Shown here piece after piece: positions 35,527 through 47,500 of a stretch of 64,000 nt of DNA. The stretch is from Undaria pinnatifida (lineage: Eukaryota > Sar > Phaeophyceae > Laminariales > Alariaceae), in NCBI GenBank assembly GCA_012845835.1, contig JABAKD010000011.1, forward strand, positions 11,847,865 to 11,911,864, read 5' to 3'. Position numbers and translations under genes: made by a program. Position 1 is the stretch's first letter. Each line of letters starts with the position of its first letter. The notes under the pieces are model-generated. The model saw nothing but the letters and a program-made list of their open reading frames with translations, did no database searches and was not told the DNA's origin.

Positions 35527-38500
35527 CGAACAACAACAACACGTCAGGAAGTTCTCAAAATCTGGCGGGTCGAGTGGGGTTGGGCCAGGAAGTGTTTGAT
35601 TTCTCACGGGACGTGACGGGTCGGGTCGGGTCGGGTCGGGTCGGGTCGGGTCGGGTCGGGTCGGGTCGGGTCGGGCCGGGCCGGGTCGGGTCGGGAGGTT
35701 TTCAAATCTCGCGGGTTGGGACGGGTTACCCCGATTCGACATGACCCATGAAACACCCTGAAAAACGGTCAAAACTAGTCATCTCATCTGTCCGACGTGT
35801 GACATGATGATTCCGACAGCACAAGCACACACCTCGTCTAATTCTGCGCCCATACCAAAGTGTTCGGGAAACACGAACTCCGGTACTGCTTCTGGAAGGT
35901 TAGCGTAGTCCACGACCAAAGCCTTGGCGGGGTAGCTCTTCTGCGCCTTCAGAGCAAACATGCACATCAACTAACAAAACCAGCAAACAAGACACAACGA
36001 TAAGGGGGGAAGCGGTGGGGGTGTAAACATTACGTGGGGAGGGGGGGGGGGGGGTTCAAAGGCTAATTATTGTCGGCGTCGTCCGCGACCAAAGCCTCAG
36101 AAAGTTAGCTTCTCTCCTCATTCAGGACAAACATGCACATATCAACTGCAAACCCCAATAAAAAACACAAGAAGCCGGGGGTAGGGGGGGGGTGTACTCA
36201 AATCATGTAGAGGTATGACCATATACCCTAAAATTGCTGTTGGCGTGGTCCACGACCAAAGCCTTAAAAGGTTAGCTCTTCTCCGCATTCAGGGCAAACA
36301 CGCACATCAACTGCAAACCCCAATAACAAAACACAAGGAGGCGGGGGTAGCGGGGAGGGGTGTACTCAAATCATGCTTGGCCGCAGTCGTATGACCATAG
36401 ACCCTTGCATCCAGACAGTTCCGGGACGGAGCACGTCGAGGAGCGTTGACACCTTATGGGATATCTCATTCGGGGTGAACATGCATCATCACCTAAAATA
36501 CCAACAACAAAACACAAGGAGGCGGTGGGGGGGGGGGGTGGGCGGTGCAAGGGTACGCTAGCTGCTGTCATTAATAGCGTAGTCCACGAAAAATAGATTT
36601 CGGAGGATAGCTGTTCTCCGCATTGAGGACAAAATGAACATAAACTAAAACACGCAACAAGCACATCAACTGCAAAGCCACGTGAATAAGGAGCACCGGC
36701 AACAAAACAAAACGAGGCGGAGGGCAAAGGTAAGGCAGGGCAAGCACGCACGTCAGTAAAATACACCCGGTCGGACATGAACCAATAGAAGCAACAACAC
36801 AAGTCGGGGAGGGGGGGGGGGTTGAAATAGGAAGGGTTTTCACCGCATCCAAGGCAAACACGCACTTTACGTGCAAACGCATCTCGGAGGAAAAAAACAC
36901 CAACAACAAAACACAAGGGGGAGGGAGGAGGGGGGTGGAAGCGTAAAGAAAAGGACAAGGGCAGTTACAAACCCGGTGGTTCCCCCGCAAGACACACGCC
37001 TCCTCGCCTGCAGCCAATCGGCGCATTCTACGTGGAAGTGTGGTGAGCTTAAGTGATATTCTTCTCCATCCGATTGATGAAGAAAAAAAAAACTACGCTC
37101 GTTTTCCTTCACCCTTAGCCAATAAGTGCATTCTATGCTAGCCAATCAGCGTCTTCTACCCCACACCTGTGTCCAATCAGCGAATTCTACGCTCATGTTT
37201 CTTCACCCTTAGCCAATAAGCGCATTCCATGCTCATGTTCCTTATCCCTTAGTCATTCAGTGCATTCTACGCTAGCTGATCAACGCATTCTACGCTCAAG
37301 TTCTCTTGCCTGGAGCCAATCAGTGCATTATACGCTAGCTAATCAACGCATTCTACGATCATGCTCCCTCACCCTCACCCAATCAGTGCATTCTATGCTA
37401 CCCAATCAACGCATTATACGCTCATGTTCCTTCACCTTTAGCCAATCAGCGCATTCTACGCTCATGCTCATCGTCAGCGCCGCGGGTTGGCGGGCTTGTG
37501 CCGCAGGCAATCGCCTTCCGCCTCGCCGGGGAGATCCCCAAGACCCCCCATACAAAGCAGCAGCAGACGTAGGAGCAACAGCAGTAGCATTAGCGGCAGA
37601 ACCAGCCGACGGGGATCCGATCAGCCCCGGCAGCGGCACACCAAGCACATCGAACTCCCCGCTCGCGTCCCCGTTCCAAGAAACGCTCCCGAAGACATCC
37701 CAACCATCCCCTCTCTCCCCTCCCGTCCCCCCCTCCTCTTCCCCCTCTTCCCTCAGAGCAATGCTCTTCGTGCCCCCCCCCCCCCCTCCTAACCGCCTCG
37801 CCTTCCCGCCCTGCCCCTTCATCGCCCCCTTCCCACCGCCAGCTTCACCCCTACTAGCCCCGAGGTGCGATCTCAATCCTCCGGCGCCGCCCAGCAACAG
37901 ATGTTGCGACTTTTTGGTGCCTTTTGCGTTTTGCCTTAGCTTTTCTTGACGCGGGATGCGCACGCAGGGTGCCCCCGCGAGGGATTTAAGGTTGGATACC
38001 ATGACCTCCACCGGGTCTCGGAAAACGAAAACCCACGGCACGTCCGGGAAAGCTTCGGAGATCTCGTTAATGTACCTGGAGGCGTAGGTGTGGTGAACGT
38101 GATGTTGAGTGGGGGGGGGGGGGGGGGCGGGGCGTACTCATTTTGTGCCGGCCTTTGTCATTCAACCATTGACCACGCATCCCTTTCGAGACGGAGCACC
38201 GTTCCTACTCCTAATAGAGACACCACCATTTGGTTGCTCAGTACGTTTCATCCATATATTTAAATAGCTGTTGACCGCGTATCCTATCTCCTTCCTCTTA
38301 GGGCGGGAGGGGGGGGGGGGTATAGGAACAGATGTGTGATACCAGTACAAGTAAAAGGAATTGAAAGCAAGGCATTAAAGGAAACCATACGGAATGCAAG
38401 GAAACTATCACCAAAAGGTAGAAGTGCATTGTGCCACATAAACATGTGTCAAATTCCATGTACACAAGCGAACAAAACATGTCCGCTTTCGAGTGTAGAG

Positions 38501-41500
38501 ACGGAACAGGCTAACAAAAAGCGCATCTACATGAAACAAAAAAAACAGCTACAAATAGCAGTACGCAGTGACGTATTGATGACAACTAAAGGGAAAAATA
38601 AAACGAACCGAGTATCGCAACAGGTGACTAATCGAGACAAACAAAACAAAAATACATAGAAGTCAGGTAAAACCTTCATTCAGTTCGTCCACTTTACGTT
38701 GGCAGCTATCGCGATGTTTCCTTCATAAAAAAACAAAGGATCTAAAACATGACACAGCAAGCTCACTTGGAGTTCTGAAACTTGAAGTAGAGGTGGTGGT
38801 GTTGCTCGTTGTTCCGTCGCCTTCCCATTAGCGCCATCGTGTTGCGAAAAACACTGATCATCGTTGCTCGGTCGCACCCGTCGGCGTAGCACTCCCTTAG
38901 CGTCTGTCGCCATAGTATAGTGCAAGAAACCAATATGAGAAACAGGAATATTGTGATAACAGATCGGCCCCAAACCTCGACGACAGTGACCGCGCGGTTC
39001 GAGCTGTGCCCACTCCCTTGACGTTGTTTAGGCCGAAAGTGTGTGTACGAAGAGACATGAGCGAAAACAAACCCAAAAATAACAAACACAACTACTCGTT
39101 TACAAGGTTCCCATCGGGACGTGGTTGGCTTGCGATCCCGGGGTTGTTTCATGCAGTCTTCGTATCGTGCGTTTTAGGCCGGAAAGCGTTGTATTTCCCG
39201 GACGAATTTCGATTTTATTTGTTTTTTCGGATCTTCCTAGGGCTCCAGCACCTCTGTGTGACCATGGACTCTAGATATTTTACGAGAGTTAATATGAGAC
39301 AACAACAAGCAGAAAGGGGGGAACACAGGCGTCCCTATGAGCAAAAACCAGGCCCAAGACGAATCAAGCTCTTGAAAACTGAAGAAAAAAAAAACTTTTG
39401 CCACCTAGCCACCGAGCCACCAGGTAAGTAACTAGGCAAGCAACACCGACCAGCCCACACGGGTTTGTAGCTACAGTAGTTATAACATCACCCGGCAAGG
39501 GCACACGACAAAAAAGAAACGAGCCAGAAAGTCGAAACGGAGAACAAACTACAGCAAAGATCCCCTCTGTAGAGCCGGTTGAGTAGTGCCGGTTGCCCGC
39601 TACAAGGCAGTGCCTGTGAAATCGCTTGGCACAGACGGGAACAGTCAGTACAGTAGTGGTAGTATGCGGAGTAGTACCGGTTGCCGCCATATTTGGAACA
39701 TACCGGCACTACAGAAGAAACCGGCACTATGGAGGCAACCAGCACTTTAGAGGCCACCTGCACTATATAGAAAACCGGCACTATGGAGGAACCTGCACTG
39801 TATAGGAAACCGGCACTGTATAGGAAAACGGAACTATGGAGGCAACCGGCACTATGGAGGCAACCGGCACTATGGAGGCAACCGGCACTATAGAGTAAAC
39901 CGGTACAATGGAGGCAACCTGCACTATAGTGGCAACCGGCACTACTGCTGTACCAATTTGTTTATTTTCACCTGTGTCGGCGGTTTCGACTCCGAGAAGA
40001 CCCGGCTCGGCGGCAGCGAGGCCAACATGTTGGCCACGAGGGTCGAGCCACAGCGCGTCTCGTGGTACACGAAGCCCTTGGGGGGCAAAGGTTCTCTGCC
40101 CTGGTCTTTGATCGATTGCTGAAAATAACGCGAGGTGGCAGCCGCGAGGCAGCGGAGGAAAGGGGTGGAGTAAGCGAGCTAGAGCCGAGTGGAGTGTTCG
40201 TTGCGTACAAGCGACAAGCAGACAAGGGCTAAACGGAGGACTGCTGCTGCCGCTGCTGCTACTACTAATAACACTGCCGCTGTTGCCGCCGCCGCTACTA
40301 CTATATACCTGATGTGTATTAACGTTATTGTGGGTCGCAGGTACACCTACCATTCGTTGACAAGTCATATCCTCTCGTGGAGACTTGTATGAACGGTAGC
40401 CGTTCCAGAGGTGTCGACTATCGTATCTTGTACTAAAAGTGAACGTGGAGTCTCCGTGGCTTCAGGCGACAGAGGGTCGGATGAATTGCTTTCCCTTCTA
40501 CAAGTAATCACTGTCGAATCTCTTTCTTAGTGTACAAGCACCTCTGGCTTGCCTCAAAAGGCACTTCTATCGTCTGCCCTTGCTTGGTTTGCCGTCGAAC
40601 CTTGTCCCAATCTGTCGTGCACTACACACTACGAAAGGCAAGAGAACATGCCGCAGTCGTGAGTCGAACCTTGAATACCCAGACCCTCATTTGTTACTCT
40701 CACCATAAGTGATGACATTCGCACAATTTCCACTTTCCCCGCAGAAACGGTGGCCTGGGATCTCCCCCTGAGGTGGCCACACTTGGAGTGGTTGTTGAGG
40801 TGCGTGTACATAGGAGTCTGAGACGGATTTCTCTGACAGGAAAAACACGGCAAAATAACAACAATAAGAATATCTGCATGAACATAACAAAAAACAGCAA
40901 CATCAGCATCTGCGATGGATTTTCTCTGAAAAGTGAAATCCGGCAATAACAAGATCAGCATCGCCATAATAACAACATCAGCATCGCCATAGTAACAACA
41001 TCAGCGTGGGCATCAGCATATGCTTAACAAGAACATGGACGCAATAAGAATATCAGCATGGGCACAAGAACATTAGCGTGGGCGTAATAAGAACATCAGC
41101 ATGGTCATGATAACAACATCGGCATCGCCATATTTAATAGTAAGAACATCAGCGTGGGCATCAGCGTTTGCGTAACAACAACGTCATGGACACAATGAGA
41201 ATATCAGCATGGGCACAAGAACATTAGCGTGGGCGTAATAGGAACATCAGCATGGGCATGATACATGCATCAGCCCTGAGATGGCTGCCCTTGGAGTGGT
41301 TGTTCAAGTGCGTGCATACAACGATCTGCGGCGGGTTTCTCTTAAAATACGCGAACAACATCGGCACCAGCATAAGGACATCAGCATGGGCATAGTAAGG
41401 ACACTAGCATGGGTACAATTAGAACATCAGCACCGGCATAGGAAATCAGCATGGGCATAAGGACTTCGGCATCGGCATCGACTACACATTATGGTAAGGG

Positions 41501-44500
41501 CATGGGTAAAGGCATAAGAACATGAGTATCAGTACATGAACAAGAGACCAGCATGGGCATAAATATATCATTAGCATGTGCATAAGAATATCAGGATAGG
41601 CATAAGAACGTCCGCAAGTGCAGAATAATATCCGCATAGGCAAAACGCCATCAGCATGGGCAGAAGAAAACCAACATGGGCATAAGAACATCCTAGGGGA
41701 CAACGGCCCAGGAAATCGTTTGACAGCAAAAATTCCTCGCGAGCCGACCTGGAGAGTACGATAAAAAGCGATACATACAACCAAGCGCTGTGGCCGTCGC
41801 AAGACCACTTACACCAATACAGATCAAGGTTTTTGACGGGTCATGACCGGGCCCGCGGGTCGGGTCAGGGAACTCAAAAACCCGTGGGTCGAACCGGGTC
41901 GGGGCTAGGAGGTGTTGTGAATCTCATGGGTAGAGTCGGGGGGTCAGGACGCGTTCAAAAAGTAAGGGTCGAGCCGGGTCACCCTGACAAGATCCGACTG
42001 GTATGGATTTTCTCTCAAAGGCGAAATCCGGCATTAAGAACATCAGTATGGGATACCATAGCGAGAACAGATCCGACCCGTCAAAAGCCCACATAAAAAT
42101 AGCATAGCTGTCGCCGGAAACCCGCACAGCAGGATACTTGATACCAGGTATTAGTAACTGCTGTAAAATTGTGTGCGTTGGTGATCGGCGGGCGCTTCAG
42201 GCATTTCGGAGAGGTTTCCAATATTAAAGGCGCAGTCAAGACTAGAAACTCGTACAAGTATTCTCTCGGAAATAGTACATCTAGTACAGTAGTTGGCCCC
42301 CTGTAAGGGACCCCGTGATGAGGAAAATCGGTATGCAAGGGACCTCAAAACTTCTCCGCACCGTTTTTTCCCACTTTTTAGGGGATAGTTAGACCCTTAG
42401 AAGATACTTTGGACTAGTTTCTGTTTTTTACATCCTGTTTTGTTACGTTTCGGGGAAATGGAACTAAAAAACTAAATTGAAGGTTTAAAATTGACGAAAA
42501 ATCGGTAAAATTAACATTATCCGCAGGGTCAAAGCAGCAATAGCAGCAAAAAAATGTCACACTGCTCAAAAACACCAGGTACATACGGGGTAACGAAAAC
42601 TTAAAACAATGGGACTTTCGAGTTCACCGGAGTTCGTAGCTGTTTCTTAAAGCCAAGCACATCAAACTTCTGTACAGGTATCTCTCGGGTGGCACTCGTG
42701 TTAATGATGTGTACCCGGAGTTGTGCGTCGAAAAATATAAAAATTCAGGCCGAAATACTCTTTGATTGTCAAATCGGGTTTTAATGTAGCAGGGCAGCGC
42801 CTCGCCTTCATGAAGAACTACATGTCGACCGCTGTACTCCAGGAACGTTTTTTGGAATAGGTATATCGAGGTATGCACCCAAAGCCAGCAGTGGTGGGCA
42901 CGTCGTTCGGCCGGGAGAATTCTCGCACCGCTGTCCATCCCGCCTTCTGTGCTATTGTGCCGCTCCTTTCAGTAAGGAAAAAAGGGCCCGCATGGCGGGC
43001 ACGAAATTCTCCACCCACAACGCAATTCTTACTAGTCCCGCCAACAGGAGGTGTTCTGTGGCTCATCAGTTACAGGATAAGGTAATCCAATTCACGCTCA
43101 CTGGGCTACCAGCGCATTAACGAAGAACATCCCCTCTGCCCCCAGCAGGCTACCCGGCCGAAGCCAGGCCAGGGAGCCTAAAATCGCACACAATACCACG
43201 AGGCACGATGTCTCGATATACAGAATAGAAGCGAGCCCTGCTGATTGTATGCTTGGACATAATTTGTACGGATATGATGACGGTTGAGCATAGTGGGGGC
43301 TTCCAGTGATGGGGTGGCTACATGGTACCGGCATATCGGGATGGTGGAAATATTCTGGTTAATTGGTCGCTTTCCTTCCTGGCGAGCGCACTCCACGCTG
43401 TGCCTTGCCTAGGAGTAACATAATATTATAAAAATAAAAATACACTTCGTCGAAACTCATCATTGCAAGCTGTGTGTGATGCTCCGATCGCGCGTATTAC
43501 GGTGTGTGTGTCCTCATTAAGGATATAGGTCGGCGACTCCCCTTGGAACGACAGTGTAGCTTGTACCAGGGTCAACAGGGCGGTGTTAATCTATCTGTGA
43601 GCGGAAACTATGAAACCCGTTTTTGAGGGGGACAAAATTTGACAGCTGTGGCAGGAAATGCATCAGTTTATCAAATACATCCTGTAAGTCGTATGACCGG
43701 TGAGGGGAAGGCGGAGTGAGAAAAAAAAAACTGGGGGCCGGGGGCGAAAAAGAGGGGGGAGCGGGGGGGAGGGGCGGGGGAAACTCAATCCGTGCGCGGA
43801 AACTATAGACCTTGTTACCGGGACAAATGTGGCAGTTGTGGAAGGAATGCATCAGTTTACCATGTATATTCTGTAAGTCGTACAACCGGTGAGGAGAGAG
43901 CGGTATGTTCGAAGGGGAGGGGGGGGTAGGGGGGGAATTCCAACCGCTTTAGGTCGCATAAATGTATACCTGGTAGGAACTTACTGCAGGCGTGATGCTA
44001 GGTCTAGGCGATGGTGCAGGTGGCGGGGAAGGAGGCGGCAAGGGGGGGGGGTATTTGAAGCTACGGTATGGATGGCTAGAAAGGTTATGAGGTGATATCA
44101 CCTGTCTGGTAGCGTTTATTACTCTGGTAGATTTTGATTTTAGGAGAGGCGGCGGGAAATATCAAAACGAGAGGGGGGCGGGGGTCGGGGGGTTTCCAAG
44201 CGCTTTAGGTCGCATAAACGTTTACATGGTAGGAATTTACTATACGTGCTAGGTCTAGGCGATGGTGCGGGTGCCGGGGAAGGAGGGGGGCGTGGGGGGC
44301 TTAAATTAATTGGAGCTACGGCATGGCTGGCCGGATAGGTATTGGGGTGATATCACCTGTCTGGTAGTGTTCATTACACTAGCAGATAAGATTTTAGGCG
44401 AGGCGGCGGGGGAGGGAGGGGGCGGGTGGTTTTTTGTGTGCGTGGGAGAAGGGGTGTGTCTGTGGTGATGGTGTTGATGGTGGCGGGGAACGGAGGTGGA

Positions 44501-47500
44501 TGAAAGCAAAATATTAGAACTGTGGTACGAGTATACAAATGTGCTATAGCTTCGCGGTGTGTTATCATACATGGATCGGGTAGTTGGCCGTAAGATAGAA
44601 AATTCGACATATGCAACCATGTAGTATCACCATGACGATTACTTGATAGTGACTTGTGTGGGGAGTTCGCGAAACATTTATGTTGCTACACATACCATTA
44701 CGACTCAAAATCCGTGCCAGATATGATAGTTATCTTTCAACACGGGCGTGATCTTGACGCTAAACTGATATTTCACCCATTACATCCAGCACCATCAATA
44801 ACCTTGCCGACGTGGGACTCTGAGGTCACCAATTATAAGACAGATACATATTTCAAATACAGCAAGCAAGATGATGAGGTGCCACCGCCAATATAGTGAC
44901 TTGTGTGGGATATACCATTACGACTAATATTGAGTGCCGGATATGATAGTTATTATTCAACAGGTGTGACCATGACGCTAAACTGACATTTCACCCATTT
45001 ACATCCAGCACGATCAATAACTAGCCGATGTGGGACTCTGAGGTCACCAAATATAAGGCAGATATACATGTTGCAAATACAGCAAGATGATGTGGTCATG
45101 CAATGCTGTCTTACGGTGGTATTTTTCCATTTTATGTGTGTGTGGGTGCGGGGGATTTTTTTGGGGGCTTATTTCGTATATCTGCAAAATGTATTTGTGT
45201 ACGCCGAGAAAGCTTTTTCGGGGGGTTGAGAACGAAGGTGCGAGGGACGTCTGGGAATTTCAACATTCCCCCTCGCGGCTTTCGTCAAGTATGGTTGAAT
45301 GCGTAAGTATCCCTGAGGATAAAATGCAATCACCCTCCTTGACAACTATGGATAATAAAGGTATTATAATAAATTTATAATACAGTTACTGTTCATAGTT
45401 TGACTATTTCATAGTTTGACTGTGTGTGTATACATTATTTTTCTAAAACGGTGTGGGGTGAATATAAATACAGATCGAGACTAGGGTTGAAATCATAAAC
45501 TGAAAGTTCACAATTAGTTCCTATTCATGCATAATTAATATGCTTAGGGAGTGCATGGATGTGGACGGAGTTGTTGAAGGTGTTGCTTTGGATCTGGGGT
45601 AAGGGTTGGGAAAATTCACTAAACCGTGGGTACCGGTTCATCAGTGCGATCGCTGGGTCCCGACATATTCGCTGGTGATATGTGATGAGCTATGTGAGGT
45701 TTAGTGAAACATAACGTATCGTGCTACCTCAGCACTAGTATGAATGTGTACATCAAAATGTTATAATTTGGGCGGGTTTAACGCGACGGATATGTATGAA
45801 ACGATTGGGGATGAAGCCGACGATCAGCTCCTTCTACCCAAAACCACAGGGATACGAAGTGAATTTCCAGTCTCGATCGAATTCCGCCGAGAAAACGATA
45901 CATCACCTTGAACACTAGTTGTGCCGTATAAGCATTGTATTTCGGGGTGATATTGACTCAGCACCGTTCGGTATTTCTGTTCACCTCCCATGTTAAGCAT
46001 GCTTTTCGGTGTTGTTAAACTGTTGAAATACTTCGCTACTTACTTAGGTAGTGTGTTTGGTGTGCATGTAGTGAATATATGCTTTGGGATGGTATAAGTC
46101 CTACCTGGTAGTATATAGCAGTCAACCTCATATCACCAGTATTTTGGTTCACAGTCGCAGTCATTCATTCCGCAATCGACTTCGTCGAGAGGAAAAAATA
46201 ATAAAGGCGAACACTACTTATGATTCACATTTGTGTAATTCTCAAATCTATCGTGACGTCTTCGGTCACGTATGAAACAAGGCTCTTGTAACCTAGCATA
46301 AACACTTCCATACTCGTATACACTCGCTTCCAAACCCACAAACACCCACAAAGCAGCATACACAATCTACACACACTTACAGGCTAGCTCGAATCTACGT
46401 GCCCATGACATTACACTACACATACGTGACTCATGTCGCAACATACCCGCACAAATATATATATATATATATATAAACACGCATATGTAAGTATGCTGTT
46501 TACTCAGGTACGGGGGTGCATTGCACTCCCATACTCTTGTGTATACAGCCATGCCTACGTGATCATGACTTCACCTATCCACGCACCTACAAACACCTCA
46601 CTCTCGTATCTGTCCACTCCCATAGTACGGCGGTTGTTCATTACGCCATGTGACACTCTGTAACAATAAAAGGTTGAGGGACAGGCGAAATGGCCATTCC
46701 CATAAAACATGAATACCTTCTGAAATCTTATCGATCATTCCTGACAATCATTCAACATACACAGACGTACCCACTCAGAACTCAGGTTTACGTCGCCATC
46801 CTTTGTTCCTCCCAACAGTGCAAGCTTCTGGATAGTCTTGTCAATACGGCTCGAGTATTCTACAGGATCTTCACCCTACCATCGAGATCGCGTCAAACTC
46901 CTGAGCTACCCTGCGCTTCTCCATGATTGTCTATGGAACACAGGAGTCAGTCATGACTTTCCATGTGCCGCTTGGGGATTTGGTCTCTTGATATCCTAGT
47001 CAAACACGGGAGGTCAGAGTCAAAAACTTCCAACGAAAACTCCCAAGCCATCCTAGCACGCACGATGGTTGAAGCCGAGTGTCTCAACAACCAACAACCA
47101 GTCCTCGTGAGTGAGGGAGTCATCTGCTTCTGGCACCGGGTTCGATGCGTCTCTGTACGGGTCTCTACACCCTTTAATTCCGGTAGACGATGTGAACTTC
47201 GCTTGCCAGAAAAGCCACGTGTCCCTCTTGTTGAGCTTGGGGGGGGCGATTGCTACCTCTGCGACATATGCCAGCCCCACCGGAAACCGACCTCCTATCA
47301 GTGGCCTTGCTGGCGTAGTCAGCATCCGCATCTGCAACCAGCTCTAGTCCACTGCCTCGCTGAAAAGAAATGCCAACATCACTCGTGAAAAAAACATACG
47401 GTGGTGTGCTGGCTGCCGGTATTCTAGTGATTGGGATGAAGGTACTTTGACGATCTCGGAGCAAGCTTTCGCTGAAAACACAGCCTTGAAATTCGGCGTT

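Noticed and set aside
37260-37949. A 229-codon plus-strand frame over the minisatellite
   Set aside because: It is the antisense of sulfotransferase exon 5 and the adjacent 40-bp repeat.
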